64,000 nucleotides of DNA from Glycomyces niveus (GCF_017592475.1 NZ_JAGFNP010000001.1:173536-237535), one strand, 5' to 3'. Shown: positions 51,183 to 60,438, counted from the stretch's first letter. Program-made: numbers and translations. Notes: generated by a model from the sequence alone, not told the origin.

Positions 51183-52114
51183 TCGGCTCCTTCGTTCGAG
51201 TCGGATTCGGCCTGCGCGCCGTGTTCGGCGGCGAGGTGAAGCTCGTCGGGCGTGTTCACGTTGACGCGCTCCACGCCCTTGAGCGCCCGCTTGGCGAGGC
51301 CGGTGAGCGTACCTGCAGGCGGCAGCTCCACGACCGCCGTGACGCCCATGTCTTCAAGCGTACTCATGCAGGCGTCCCACCGGACCGGCGACGTGACCTG
51401 GGCCACGAGCTGGTCGAGGGCCTGGCGGCCGGAGGCCACGGGCTTGCCGTCGCGGTTCGACAGCAGCGTGCGGACCGGGTCGGCGACCTCGATCTCGGCG
51501 GCCGCGGCCTCGAGCGCCTCCTGCGCGGGGGCCATGTGCGGGGTGTGGAAGGCGCCGGCGACCTTGAGCGCGATGACGCGGGCCTTCTCAGGCGGGTTGC
51601 CGGTGAGCTTCTCGATGGCGGCGACCGGTCCGGCGGCGACGATCTGGCCGGCGCCGTTGCGGTTGGCGGGCCAGGCGCCGGCGTTCTCGATCGCGGCGAG
51701 GACGTCCGCTTCGACGCCGCCGAGGACGGCGGCCATGGTCGTCGGCTCGATCGCGCACGCGGCGGCCATCTCGCGGCCGCGGACGGCGGCGAGCTGCACG
51801 GCGGCCTCGGGGGAGAGGACCCCCGCGAGGGCGAGCGCGGTGAGTTCGCCGACGGAGTGGCCGGCGACGACGCTCGCGGCCGATACCGGCAGGTACTCGG
51901 CGGCGAGGAGCCCGGCGGCCACGAGGAGCGGCTGGGTGTTCGCGGTGTCGGTGATCTCGGCCTGGTCGGCGGCCGTGCCGAGGTGCACGAGGTCGAGCTG
52001 GATGAGGTCGGACCAGGCGCGCAGGCGGGCCTCGGCGGCGGGGTCGTATTCGATCCACGGCGTCAGGAACCCGGGCTTCTGCGAGCCCTGCCCGGGGGCG
52101 AGAATGGCAAGCAC
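51179..52114 (-). CDS. fabD: Malonyl-CoA:ACP transacylase
   Basis: FabD loads malonyl groups on ACP. The 311-residue protein has the APGQGSQKPGF head, nucleophile S87 in VAGHSVGELTAL, the active-site arginine region around VRGREMAAAC, NRNGAGQIVAAG, and H190 in GAFHTPHM. It is the first structural gene of the operon and follows the regulator gene by 93 bases, where the operon promoter appears to lie. Confidence 0.97.
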   Translation of the reverse strand: MLAILAPGQGSQKPGFLTPWIEYDPAAEARLRAWSDLIQLDLVHLGTAADQAEITDTANTQPLLVAAGLLAAEYLPVSAASVVAGHSVGELTALALAGVLSPEAAVQLAAVRGREMAAACAIEPTTMAAVLGGVEADVLAAIENAGAWPANRNGAGQIVAAGPVAAIEKLTGNPPEKARVIALKVAGAFHTPHMAPAQEALEAAAAEIEVADPVRTLLSNRDGKPVASGRQALDQLVAQVTSPVRWDACMSTLEDMGVTAVVELPPAGTLTGLAKRALKGVERVNVNTPDELHLAAEHGAQAESDSNEGAE

Positions 52115-52181
52115 ACTAAGACTTTCGCATCGACAACAGGAGATACGGGAGCAGTCGGAGGACTGAAAGCCCGTTCGGTTC

Positions 52182-52211
52182 TTGTAGGGAATCTACAACA
52201 CTCGTTGTCAA
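52182..52211 (-). promoter_or_regulatory. Promoter of fabD with overlapping inverted repeats
   Basis: On the minus strand a perfect TTGACA (52211-52206) overlaps the regulator's stop codon, and TACAAG lies 19 bases downstream. Two inverted repeats cover the same DNA: TTGTAG-N5-CTACAA (52182-52198) and ACAAC-ACTC-GTTGT (52195-52208). They are candidate binding sites for the upstream regulator. Confidence 0.5.
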
Positions 52212-53377
52212 CTGCGAGAACGCCGGGTGCCCGAAGCGTTCTCCAGGCGCCCTATGGTCAACCCCACACGGAGGACGAACGCCTCATGCGGTTCGGTGGG
52301 GGAGAAACCGGTCACCTCCTGGATGCGGCGCAGGCGGTACCGGACGGTGTTGGGGTGGACGTACAGCTCGCGGGCGGTGCCCTCGAGGACGCCGCCGGAG
52401 GCGATGAACGCGTCCATGGTCTCCAGCAGCTCGCCGCCCGCGCGGCGCAGCGTCAGGTAGACGCTCTCGCGCAGGGCCCGACGGGCCTCCTCGTCGCCCG
52501 CGATGGCCCGCTCCGGCAGGAGCTGCGTGGCCGTGACGGGCCGGGGCGCGTCGGGCCAGGCCGGTGCGGCCCGGTGGCCGGCGACGGCTGCGAGCGCGGA
52601 CGTGGAGGCGTCGGCGAGGCCGCTCACGGTGGGGCCCACCACGACCGGGCCGTCACCGAACTGCCCGGTGAGCTTCTCGACGATCTCGACGGGCTCTTTG
52701 ACGCCGCCGAGGAGGAGCACGAGGCGGGCGCCGTGGACGCCCGCGAGGATGTCGAGCCCGAGCCGCCTGGCGGCGCGCTGGACGGAGTGGAGCACGAGGG
52801 TGGCCTCGCCGCCGGGTGTGGCGCCGCAGACGACCGTGATGGTCTGCGTCTCGGACCAGCCGAGGGCGGCGGCGCGGGAGATGAGCTCGTCGGAGTTGTC
52901 GCCGCGCAGGAGCGCGTCGACGAGCATCGCCTGCAGGCGCGCGTCCCAGGCGCCGCGGGTCTCGGCGGCGCGGGCGTACACGCGCGCGGAGGCGAACGCG
53001 ATCTCGCGGCTGAAGCGCAGCACCGATTCGCGCAGCTGGTCGGTCTCGCCTTCGGCGGCGAGCTGGGGCACCTGCTCCTCGACCACGTCGATGACGACCT
53101 GGATGAGGGCGACGGTGTGCTGGAGGCTGATCGCGCGGGCGAGCTCGACGGGGGCGGCCTCGAAGACCATGTCGGAGGTGCCGAGGTCTTCGCCGCCGTT
53201 GCGCAGCCATTCGAGGAACTGCCGCACGCCCGCCTGCGCCACCAGGGTGACCATGGAGCGCTGCTCGGCGGGGAGGTCGCGGAACCAGGGGAGGCGTTCG
53301 TCCATCCGGGTGAGCGACTGGGTCGTCAGCGCCGACGAGGAGCGTTCGATGTTCTGAATGGTCGTGGCCAGATCCAT
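52208..53377 (-). CDS. fasR: PucR-type regulator of fatty acid synthesis (FasR-like)
   Basis: This 389-residue regulator has a long sensor part and a C-terminal PucR-type helix-turn-helix (GTARELYVHPNTVRYRLRRIQEVTG, about residues 342-368). Its position directly before fabD equals that of FasR in Streptomyces coelicolor and of Rv2242 in M. tuberculosis; FasR activates fabDHPF. The gene symbol rests on this synteny and domain type. The ATG at 53377 has CAGGCT seven bases before it, again leaderless-like. Confidence 0.85.
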   Translation of the reverse strand: MDLATTIQNIERSSSALTTQSLTRMDERLPWFRDLPAEQRSMVTLVAQAGVRQFLEWLRNGGEDLGTSDMVFEAAPVELARAISLQHTVALIQVVIDVVEEQVPQLAAEGETDQLRESVLRFSREIAFASARVYARAAETRGAWDARLQAMLVDALLRGDNSDELISRAAALGWSETQTITVVCGATPGGEATLVLHSVQRAARRLGLDILAGVHGARLVLLLGGVKEPVEIVEKLTGQFGDGPVVVGPTVSGLADASTSALAAVAGHRAAPAWPDAPRPVTATQLLPERAIAGDEEARRALRESVYLTLRRAGGELLETMDAFIASGGVLEGTARELYVHPNTVRYRLRRIQEVTGFSPTEPHEAFVLRVGLTIGRLENASGTRRSRS

Positions 53378-53493
53378 GCCCTATAGCCTGCCAGACGTGG
53401 CGAGCGCCGCGCATGGCCGTCTGTCGGAATAGCTCGGCCGCCACTACTGTTGCGCGGAAGAGCACGAAGAACCGACGACAGAGAGGCGGCCCT

Positions 53494-53886
53494 ATGGCCA
53501 CGGTTGAGCTGACCAAGGACAACTTCGAGGAGACCGTCACGGGCAACGGCATCGTGCTGGTGGACTGGTGGGCGGACTGGTGCGGCCCGTGCAAGATGTT
53601 CGCGCCCACCTTCGAGGCGTCGAGCGAGAAGCACCCCGACGTCGTCTTCGGCAAGATCGACACCGAGGACCAGCCGGAGCTCTCGGGCGAGGCCGGGATC
53701 CAGTCGATCCCCACGCTCATGGCCTTCCGCGACGGCATCCTCCTCTACAGCCAGCCCGGCGCGCTCCCGCCGGCCGCGCTCGAGGAGATCATCGGCAAGG
53801 TCAAGGAGCTCGACATGGACGCCGTGCGCGCCGAGATCGAGAAGGAAGAGGCCGAGGACCACGACCACGAGGGCCACGCGCACTAG
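53494..53886 (+). CDS. Thioredoxin with His/Asp/Glu-rich tail
   Basis: This 130-residue thioredoxin has the active site WCGPC with C30 and C33 (VDWWADWCGPCKMFAP), the cis-proline SIPTLMAF, and a normal length up to about residue 105. It then adds an acidic tail ending DHDHEGHAH that could bind metal ions. The ATG at 53494 is chosen over earlier in-frame starts because MATVELTKDNFEETV is the usual head. It diverges from fasR, 116 bases apart, and converges on aceE. Confidence 0.93.
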   Translation: MATVELTKDNFEETVTGNGIVLVDWWADWCGPCKMFAPTFEASSEKHPDVVFGKIDTEDQPELSGEAGIQSIPTLMAFRDGILLYSQPGALPPAALEEIIGKVKELDMDAVRAEIEKEEAEDHDHEGHAH

Positions 53887-53930
53887 GCAGACCTACGCCC
53901 CGCGGCGGCGGGCCGCGGGCGGCAGACGCG

Positions 53931-53962
53931 AACGGGCGGGACGCTGATGCGTTCCGCCCGTT
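53931..53962 (+). terminator. Terminator of the thioredoxin gene
   Basis: A 14-bp stem with one mismatch, AACGGGCGGGACGC (53931-53944) with GCGTTCCGCCCGTT (53949-53962), has a 4-base loop. It lies 45 bases after the thioredoxin stop. Confidence 0.75.
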
Positions 53963-53974
53963 GCCGTTCCGCTG

Positions 53975-54022
53975 GAACACAGGCGGGGCCGCGAGCATTC
54001 GCTCGCGGCCCCGCCTGTGTTC
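53975..54022 (-). terminator. 22-bp perfect hairpin terminating aceE
   Basis: Bases 53975-53996 pair perfectly with 54001-54022 around the loop ATTC. It lies six bases from the aceE stop on the minus strand, twelve bases from the thioredoxin terminator. Confidence 0.85.
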
Positions 54023-54027
54023 GCTCT

Positions 54028-56760
54028 TTAGGAGTCCCCGCCCGCCTCGCCGGCTTCGGCGGCGGTCGGGTCGGTGATCTGGTACTTCGCGGCGGCCTGG
54101 GCGGCCAGCTCCGGCTTGACCTCGCCGCGGGCGGCGAGCTGCTGGAGGGCGGCCACGGTGATCGACTCGGCGTCGACGTTGAAGTGGCGGCGCAGCGCCC
54201 CGCGGGTGTCGGAGTGGCCGAAGCCGTCCGTGCCCAGCGAGGTGTAGTCGCCCGGCACCCAGCGGCTGATGAGGTCCGGGACGGCCCGCATGTAGTCGCT
54301 GACGGCGATGAACGGCCCCTCGGCGCCCGAGAGCTTCGAGGTCACGTACGGGATCCGCTTCTCGGCCTCCGGGTGGCGGAGGTTGTGGCGGTCGGCCTCG
54401 ACGCCGTCGCGGCTCAGCTCGGTCCAAGAGGTGACCGACCAGACGTCGGCGGCCACGCCCCAGTCCGCTTCGAGCAGCTCCGCGGCCTTCACGGCCCAGG
54501 ACATGCCCGAACCCGAGGTCAGCAGCTGTACTCGCGGGCCCGAGCCCTGGGCGGTCTGGACCTTGTGGATGCCCCGGAGGATGCCCTCGACGTCCACGTT
54601 CTCGGGCTCGGCCGGCTGCACGATCGGCTCGTTGTACACGGTCATGTAGTAGAAGACGTGCTCGCCTTCGCCGTACATGCGGCGCAGGCCGTCCTGGACG
54701 ATGTGCCCGATCTCGTAGCCGTACGCCGGGTCGTACGAGACGACCGCCGGGTTGGTGTGCGCCAGGAGCAGCGAGTGGCCGTCCTCGTGCTGCAGGCCCT
54801 CGCCGTTGAGCGTGGTCCGCCCGGCGGTGGCGCCGATGAGGAAGCCGTTCGCCAGCTGGTCCGTGGCGGCCCAGATCGCGTCCGCGGTCCGCTGGAACCC
54901 GAACATCGAGTAGAAGATGTAGAACGGGATCATCGGCTCGCCGAGCGTGTCGCCCGCCGTGCCCGCGGCGGTGAACGCGGCCATCGAACCGGCCTCGTTG
55001 ATGCCCACGTGCAGCAGCTGGCCCTGCTCGGACTCCTTGTAGGAGAGGAACAGGTCGCGGTCCACCGACAGGTACTGCTGGCCGTGCGTCGACCAGATCT
55101 TCGCGGTCGGGAACATCGCGTCCATGCCGAACGTGCGGGCCTCGTCGGGGATGATCGGGACCCAGCGCTTGCCGGTCTCCTTGTCCCGCATGAGGTCCTT
55201 GAGCAGGCGAACGAGCGCCATCGTGGTGGCGGCCTTCTGCTTGCCCGAACCGCGCTTGGTCGACTTGTACGCCTCCTCGCCGGGCAGGCTCAGCGGGATG
55301 ACCGTGTTGCGGCGCTTGGGGATCGCCCCGCCGAGGGCGGCGCGGCGGGCCTTCAGGTACTCGTCCTCGGCCGAGCCGGCCTCGGGCTTGACGTACGGCG
55401 GCAGGTACGGGTTGGCCTCGAGCTGCGCGTCGGTGACGGGCATCTCGAGCGCGTCGCGGAAGCCCTTGAGGTCGTCGAGCGAGAGCTTCTTCATCTGGTG
55501 GGTCGCGTTGCGGCCCTCGAAGGTCGAGCCCAGCTTGTAGCCCTTGACGGTGTGCGCGAGGATCACCGTCGGCTGGCCCTCGTGGTCCATCGCGGCCTTG
55601 TACGCGGCGTAGATCTTGCGGTCGTCGTGGCCGCCGCGGCGCAGGTTCCAGATGTCGTCGTCCGACAGCGGCTGCGCGAGCGCCTTGGTGCGGGTGTCGC
55701 GGCCGAAGAAGTGCTCGCGGATGAACGCGCCCGACTCGGCCTTGAAGGTCTGGAAGTCGCCGTCGGGGGTGGTGTTCATGAGGTTCACCAGCGCGCCGTC
55801 GGCGTCGGCGGCCAGGAGCGGGTCCCACTCGCGGCCCCACATGACCTTGATGACGTTCCAGCCCGCGCCGCGGAAGTACGACTCGAGCTCCTGCACGATC
55901 TTGCCGTTGCCGCGCACCGGGCCGTCGAGGCGCTGGAGATTGCAGTTGACGACGAAGGTGAGGTTGTCGAGCTCGGCTCCGGCCGCGAACTGCAGCGCGC
56001 CGCGCGACTCGACCTCGTCCATCTCGCCGTCGCCGAGGAAGGCCCAGACCTGCTGCTTCTTGGTGTCCTTGAGGCCGCGGTCGTCCATGTAGCGGTTGAA
56101 GAGCGCCTGGTAGATCGCGTTGATCGGGCCGAGGCCCATCGACACGGTGGGGAACTGCCAGTAGTCGGGCATGAGGCGCGGGTGGGGGTAGGACGGCAGG
56201 CCGCCCTGGGGGCGCGAGACCTCCTGGCGGAAGCCGTCGAGGTCGTCCTCGGTCAGCCGGCCTTCCACAAAGGAGCGGGCGTACATGCCGGGGGAGGCGT
56301 GGCCCTGGAAGAAGATCTGGTCGCCGCCGCCCTCGTGGTCGCGGCCGCGGAAGAAGTGGTTGTAGCCGACCTCGTAGAGGTTCGCCGCGGAGGCGTACGT
56401 CGAGATGTGGCCGCCCACGCCGATGCCGGGTCGCTGCGCGCGGTGGACCGTCATCGCCGCGTTCCAGCGCACGAACGAGCGGATGCGGTGCTCGACGGCC
56501 TCGTCGCCGGGGTAGTGCGGCTCGGCCTCCACCGGAATGGTGTTCACATAGTCGGTGCTCGTGGACGCCGGTACGCCGATCTGGCGCTTGCGGGCGTGCT
56601 CGAGCAGTCGCTGCATGACGTAGCGGGCACGGGTGCGCCCGCCGCCGTCGAGGAGGCCGTCCAGGGATTCCAGCCACTCGCTGGTCTCCCCAGGGTCAGT
56701 GTCCGGTCCTTGGGTCGGCAATCCGTCACTGATGGGCGGCCGGTTCTGTTCCGTGGTCAC
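54028..56760 (-). CDS. aceE: Pyruvate dehydrogenase E1 component, homodimeric
   Basis: This 910-residue thiamine-diphosphate enzyme decarboxylates pyruvate and passes the acetyl group to lipoyl E2. It has GDGEMDE followed about 30 residues later by NCNLQRLDG for the cofactor and Mg2+, the substrate region [26 protein letters not shown], and [20 protein letters not shown]. The GTG at 56760 follows GAGGGATC. E2 and E3 are not in the window; LipA and LipB encoded here would lipoylate E2. The position next to the FAS genes and ahpE is conserved in mycobacteria (Rv2241). Confidence 0.97.
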   Translation of the reverse strand: MTTEQNRPPISDGLPTQGPDTDPGETSEWLESLDGLLDGGGRTRARYVMQRLLEHARKRQIGVPASTSTDYVNTIPVEAEPHYPGDEAVEHRIRSFVRWNAAMTVHRAQRPGIGVGGHISTYASAANLYEVGYNHFFRGRDHEGGGDQIFFQGHASPGMYARSFVEGRLTEDDLDGFRQEVSRPQGGLPSYPHPRLMPDYWQFPTVSMGLGPINAIYQALFNRYMDDRGLKDTKKQQVWAFLGDGEMDEVESRGALQFAAGAELDNLTFVVNCNLQRLDGPVRGNGKIVQELESYFRGAGWNVIKVMWGREWDPLLAADADGALVNLMNTTPDGDFQTFKAESGAFIREHFFGRDTRTKALAQPLSDDDIWNLRRGGHDDRKIYAAYKAAMDHEGQPTVILAHTVKGYKLGSTFEGRNATHQMKKLSLDDLKGFRDALEMPVTDAQLEANPYLPPYVKPEAGSAEDEYLKARRAALGGAIPKRRNTVIPLSLPGEEAYKSTKRGSGKQKAATTMALVRLLKDLMRDKETGKRWVPIIPDEARTFGMDAMFPTAKIWSTHGQQYLSVDRDLFLSYKESEQGQLLHVGINEAGSMAAFTAAGTAGDTLGEPMIPFYIFYSMFGFQRTADAIWAATDQLANGFLIGATAGRTTLNGEGLQHEDGHSLLLAHTNPAVVSYDPAYGYEIGHIVQDGLRRMYGEGEHVFYYMTVYNEPIVQPAEPENVDVEGILRGIHKVQTAQGSGPRVQLLTSGSGMSWAVKAAELLEADWGVAADVWSVTSWTELSRDGVEADRHNLRHPEAEKRIPYVTSKLSGAEGPFIAVSDYMRAVPDLISRWVPGDYTSLGTDGFGHSDTRGALRRHFNVDAESITVAALQQLAARGEVKPELAAQAAAKYQITDPTAAEAGEAGGDS

Positions 56761-57136
56761 GGGCGATCCCTCGTTCTAAGACTGCGGCTTTGCAGGGTTG
56801 CTCTTCAGGCAGCAGAGTGTCATCGTTTTCTACCATCCTCCCTTGAATCTACCGCGAGCATCGTCGACCCACCCGCCTTGATGCGACCGCGCCCACACTC
56901 CCCGAAGCTGTGAAACGCGCTCACCTGCGGCGCTGTGAAAGCCGTCTCGGCAAGCGGGATCACGGGCATGTGAACGTGTCCGCACGAAGCCCCTTCGGCG
57001 GCTTTGCGAACCGCTCGGGGCCCGCTTTTGCCGCGTGCGCGAGATCTGGATATGCCACGCCTCATATGTTCTACTTCATATGCTGTGCAGAGCAGAGCGG
57101 GACGCTCTGGCAGAACTAACCAGTGGAGGGGAAGCA
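56761..57136. other. Divergent promoter region between aceE and the DUF3052 gene
   Basis: These 376 bases hold no believable gene. Visible signals are a direct repeat GCTGTGAAA (twice within 56905-56945), two TCATATG words at 57062-57068 and 57076-57082, and a possible promoter TTGCCG (57028-57033) with TATGCC 17 bases later. TAGATT-like -10 words occur on the minus strand near 56850. None is decisive. Confidence 0.4.
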
Positions 57137-57553
57137 GTGAACGCTCCGAGCAGCCCGGTGGACTCATCGAGCGTGGTGCAGCGACTCGGACTCGACGGCG
57201 TCGAGTCCGTCATGGAGATCGGCTTCGACACCGACGTCGACGCCGCCCTGCGCAGCGCCGTCATCGAGGCCGTCGGGGAGCTCCTCGACGAGGACTCCGA
57301 CGAGATCGTCGGGGCGGTGCTCCTGTGGTGCCGCGAAGAGGACGGCGACCTGGTCGACCTCCTCCTCGACGCCCGCGACCCGCTCGCCGACGACGGCGTC
57401 GTCTGGCTCCTCACCCCCAAGGCCGGGCGGCCCGGCCACATCGAGCCCGCCGACATCGAGGAGTCCACGACCCTCGCCGGTCTCAAGTCGACGAAGACCC
57501 TGCACGCCTCCCCGGACTGGGTCGCGTCCCGCATGGTCGTCGCCCGCCGCTGA
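57137..57553 (+). CDS. DUF3052 family protein
   Basis: This 138-residue acidic cytoplasmic protein has an N-terminal part VVQRLGLDGVESVMEIGFDTDVDAAL and the conserved end GVVWLLTPKAGRPGHIEPADIEES then LHASPDWVASRMV. DUF3052 lies between aceE and ahpE in many actinobacteria (Rv2239c in M. tuberculosis). Its function is unknown to me. The fold with TPKxGRPGH suggests a small-molecule or protein binding domain. The GTG at 57137 follows GGAGGGGA. Confidence 0.9.
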   Translation: MNAPSSPVDSSSVVQRLGLDGVESVMEIGFDTDVDAALRSAVIEAVGELLDEDSDEIVGAVLLWCREEDGDLVDLLLDARDPLADDGVVWLLTPKAGRPGHIEPADIEESTTLAGLKSTKTLHASPDWVASRMVVARR

Positions 57554-57727
57554 GCGCGGCGCAGACGACGCCGACGAGGCGGCGCCGTGGAGCGGCGCTG
57601 ACAGGCGGCGCTGAGACGTGGCGCGGACTCGGGGCGGGCGCGGTGACGCGCGCCGCGGCCTGCCGCTAACGTTCAGCGCGTCAGGTACCCATGGCCCTCG
57701 CCGAGGGCCGCACCGCGAGGAGCGCGC

Positions 57728-58189
57728 ATGCCGATCGAGACCGGAACCAAGGCCCCCGCCTTCACCCTGAAGGACCAGAACAACCAGGAGGTCAGCCTCG
57801 CCGACTTCCTCGGCGAGAAGAACGTCCTGCTCGTGTTCTACCCGTTCGCGTTCACCGGCGTGTGCGAGGGCGAGCTGTGCGGCATCCGCGACAACCTCGA
57901 CGCCTACCAGAGCGACGACGTGCAGGTCCTCAGCGTCTCCGTCGACTCCCCGTTCGCCCACAAGGTCTGGGCGCAGCGCGAGGGCTTCGAGTTCCCGCTG
58001 CTGTCCGACTTCTGGCCGCACGGCGAGGTCGCCCAGGCCTACGGCGTCTTCAACGACGAGAAGGGCATGGCGAACCGCGGCACCTTCGTCATCGACAAGC
58101 AGGGCGTCGTCCGCTTCGCCGAGATGAACATGCCCGGTGAGGCCCGCGACCAGGGCGCCTGGCAGAAAGCCCTCTCCGAGCTGGCGTAA
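57728..58189 (+). CDS. ahpE: Peroxiredoxin AhpE-like
   Basis: This 153-residue thiol peroxidase reduces hydrogen peroxide, peroxynitrite or lipid hydroperoxides. The peroxidatic cysteine is C46 in FYPFAFTGVCEGELCGIRD, with the PxxxTxxC frame, and R near 116 in NRGTFVID. A second cysteine C51 is five residues later, as in BCP-type atypical two-Cys enzymes, whereas M. tuberculosis AhpE is one-Cys. The ATG at 57728 follows GCGAGGAGC. Position after DUF3052 equals Rv2238c. A terminator follows. Confidence 0.93.
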   Translation: MPIETGTKAPAFTLKDQNNQEVSLADFLGEKNVLLVFYPFAFTGVCEGELCGIRDNLDAYQSDDVQVLSVSVDSPFAHKVWAQREGFEFPLLSDFWPHGEVAQAYGVFNDEKGMANRGTFVIDKQGVVRFAEMNMPGEARDQGAWQKALSELA

Positions 58190-58197
58190 CGGTCCAC

Positions 58198-58232
58198 CGA
58201 AGGGCCGCCGGGGCGAACCCGGCGGCCCTTCG
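58198..58232 (+). terminator. Terminator after ahpE
   Basis: CGAAGGGCCGCCGGG (58198-58212) pairs perfectly with CCCGGCGGCCCTTCG (58218-58232), with a 5-base loop. Confidence 0.8.
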
Positions 58233-58325
58233 CGCGTCCGCGGAAGAAAAGCCGCGCAACGGGGCGACTCGGCGGCGGGTCCATCGCGTAGTAGCGGCGA
58301 CGACTCCGACCTGATGGGGATTCCC

Positions 58326-59507
58326 GTGCTGCGAAAGCCAGTAGGCGCCTTCGTTCTGACCGCCATCGTCCTCGCCGCCGCCTCCGGCTGCTCCTGGTTC
58401 CAAGGCGAGGAGGAGGGCCTCGACATCGCGGCCTACGACGACCGCATCACCGAGATGTACAACGAGAGCAACCGCCTCAAGGCCGAACTGGACGCCGCCG
58501 AGACCCGGATCGTCCAGGACTGCCTCGAAGCGCAGGGCTTCGAACTCCACGACCCCGCCGAGTTCGAGAGCTTCGTGCCGACCGAGCGCGAGACCTTCGT
58601 CGGCGGCGCGCCGCACGAGGACTTCCTGCCCGAGGTCGCGGACGCCGAGCGCCGGGGCTTCTGGCACTGGACCGCGGTCCCCGGCGCCCAGGAAGCCGAA
58701 CCCGAACTGTACGGCGAATGGCTCATCGAGCAGGAGGCGTTCCTGACCGAGTCGTTCTCGGCCGGGTTCGCCGAGGAGATGGTCCAGGGCATGGCGGGGG
58801 AGGAGACGGAGCTCGACGAGTTCTACCTGCAGGAACCCGAGGATCAGTTCGCCTGGTACACCGCGTACGCGGGCGAGGACTGGGCCGCTTACCAGTACCC
58901 GGAGCTGACGGGCGCGGAAGAGGACGGCGGCGACGAGTCCTTCGGCGCGCCGCGTCCCGAAGGCTGCTACCTCGAGATGGTCGAAGCCGTCTACGGCGAG
59001 CTCACGCCGGTCGAGAACGAGGAGGACGGCTTCACCGACTGGATCGCCCGCCCCGAAGCGCCGGCCGGTGACGGGCAGGCGCTGCACGAGCGGTACCAGG
59101 AGCGGATGGACGACAGCGGCGCCGAATCCGACCTCCTCGACTGCCTCGACGAGCGCGGCGCCGCCGGCTGGGAGTTCGAGTCCGGCCGCCTCCAGGTCCG
59201 CGAGTACCTGGTGGCCGCGGGCGAACTCGCGGTGACCGACGACGGCGGTTCGACCGACGGCCCCTGGCCCGAGATCCCGGCCGAGACCCCCGCCGTGGAC
59301 GACGTCGCCGGCTGGCTCGCGTTCGAGCGGGCGCTGGCGGTCGACTTCGCCGAGTGCGGCGACGCATCCGGCTACGGGGAGGCCGCCGACGCGGCCTGGG
59401 CGCAGGCGCAGCTGCGGTACTACCTCGACATCGAGGACGAGACGTACGCGTGGCAGGAGGAGATGAAGGGGTACCTCGAGCAGGCCCAGGAGGTCATCGG
59501 GGAGTGA
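58326..59507 (+). CDS. Acidic cysteine-containing lipoprotein, function unknown
   Basis: This 393-residue protein has a signal peptide with lipobox ASGC (C22), so it is lipid-anchored outside. The mature part is very acidic, mostly helical, and has four cysteines; three are in the repeated pattern C-x4-G (CLEAQG, CLDERG, CGDASG) and one is GCYLEMVEAVYG. That spacing suggests two disulfide-linked helical hairpins. I know no function. The GTG at 58326 (GGGGA upstream) is preferred; an ATG four codons earlier is possible. Its last 14 bases overlap the convergent cation transporter gene. Confidence 0.75.
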   Translation: MLRKPVGAFVLTAIVLAAASGCSWFQGEEEGLDIAAYDDRITEMYNESNRLKAELDAAETRIVQDCLEAQGFELHDPAEFESFVPTERETFVGGAPHEDFLPEVADAERRGFWHWTAVPGAQEAEPELYGEWLIEQEAFLTESFSAGFAEEMVQGMAGEETELDEFYLQEPEDQFAWYTAYAGEDWAAYQYPELTGAEEDGGDESFGAPRPEGCYLEMVEAVYGELTPVENEEDGFTDWIARPEAPAGDGQALHERYQERMDDSGAESDLLDCLDERGAAGWEFESGRLQVREYLVAAGELAVTDDGGSTDGPWPEIPAETPAVDDVAGWLAFERALAVDFAECGDASGYGEAADAAWAQAQLRYYLDIEDETYAWQEEMKGYLEQAQEVIGE

Positions 59508-60438
59508 CCCCCGGCTCGCCCCAAGGGCTGAGGAACACGTATGTGACCGTCGGGTAGCGCTCGCGCAGGCGGGCCTCGAGCTCGCGGCAGCCGCGCTCGA
59601 TCGCCTCGCCGGTGGCGCTGTCGCGGAAGTCGATCTTCGCGGCGATCATCACCGAGGTCGGGCCGAGCTGGAGGGTCAGCAGGTCCAGCACGGCCGCGAT
59701 GTCCTCGCCTGCCTCGAGCTCGGCGCGGACGGCCTCGCGGAAACGCGGCGGGAGGCTCTTCCCGATCAGGAGCGAGATGTTCGCGTGGCCCAGCACCACG
59801 GCGACCGCGAGCAGCAGCACGCCGATGAGGATCGAGGCGGCCCCGTCGTACAGCGGGTCGCCGGTGGCCTCGGTGAACAGCAGGCCGGTCGCGGCCAGGC
59901 CGAGGCCGATGAGCGCCGCGAGGTCCTCGAGGAACACGGCCTTCAGACTCGTGTCGGGGGTGTGGCGCAGGAGCGTCCTCGGGCTCACCGACCACCGCTT
60001 CGACTCGCCGCGCAGCTGCACGACGGTCCGCGCGAAGGAGATCGCCTCGAGGACGAACGAGATGCCCAGGACCATATAGGACAGCAGGTGGTCGTCCGCG
60101 GGTTCGTCGTGGAGGGAGTGGAAGCCGTGCGTGATCGAGAACAGGCCGCCCGCCACGAATGTGAACGCCGCCGCGAGCGCGGCCCACAGGTACGCGGTGC
60201 TGCCGTAGCCGAAGGGGTGCGCCGCGTCCGGGGCCTTGGCGCTGTTGCGCAGCGCGACGTAGAGCATCATCTCGGTGACGGTGTCCGCCATCGAGTGCGC
60301 GGCCTCCGAGACCATCGCCGCCGATCCGCCGAGGACGCCGGCGATGAGCTTCGCGATCGTGATGCCCAGGTTCATGAGAGCGGCGACGAGGACGGTCAGG
60401 ACGCTCGCCGAGTTGACCTCCGCCGCTTGATCGCTCAC
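59494..60438 (-). CDS. Cation diffusion facilitator transporter
   Basis: This 314-residue protein has six spans and the CDF metal motif in span 2, H48-x3-D52 (SEAAHSMADTVTEM), with a matching site in span 5 and a cytoplasmic C-terminal domain. It exports divalent metals such as Zn2+, Fe2+ or Mn2+ in exchange for protons. The GTG at 60438 follows TAGGCT by seven bases. It stands alone between a convergent lipoprotein gene and the binding-protein gene transcribed toward it from upstream. Confidence 0.92.
   Translation of the reverse strand: MSDQAAEVNSASVLTVLVAALMNLGITIAKLIAGVLGGSAAMVSEAAHSMADTVTEMMLYVALRNSAKAPDAAHPFGYGSTAYLWAALAAAFTFVAGGLFSITHGFHSLHDEPADDHLLSYMVLGISFVLEAISFARTVVQLRGESKRWSVSPRTLLRHTPDTSLKAVFLEDLAALIGLGLAATGLLFTEATGDPLYDGAASILIGVLLLAVAVVLGHANISLLIGKSLPPRFREAVRAELEAGEDIAAVLDLLTLQLGPTSVMIAAKIDFRDSATGEAIERGCRELEARLRERYPTVTYVFLSPWGEPGVTPR

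Noticed and set aside
53947..56913. Open frame of 988 residues antisense to aceE
   Set aside because: It runs through two terminator hairpins, is low in diversity (R, V, L, G), and opposes a gene with full pyruvate dehydrogenase motifs.
56905..56930. CRP-like box TGTGA-N7-TCACC near aceE
   Set aside because: The spacer is seven instead of six bases and the second half is imperfect; with such short motifs chance is a good explanation.
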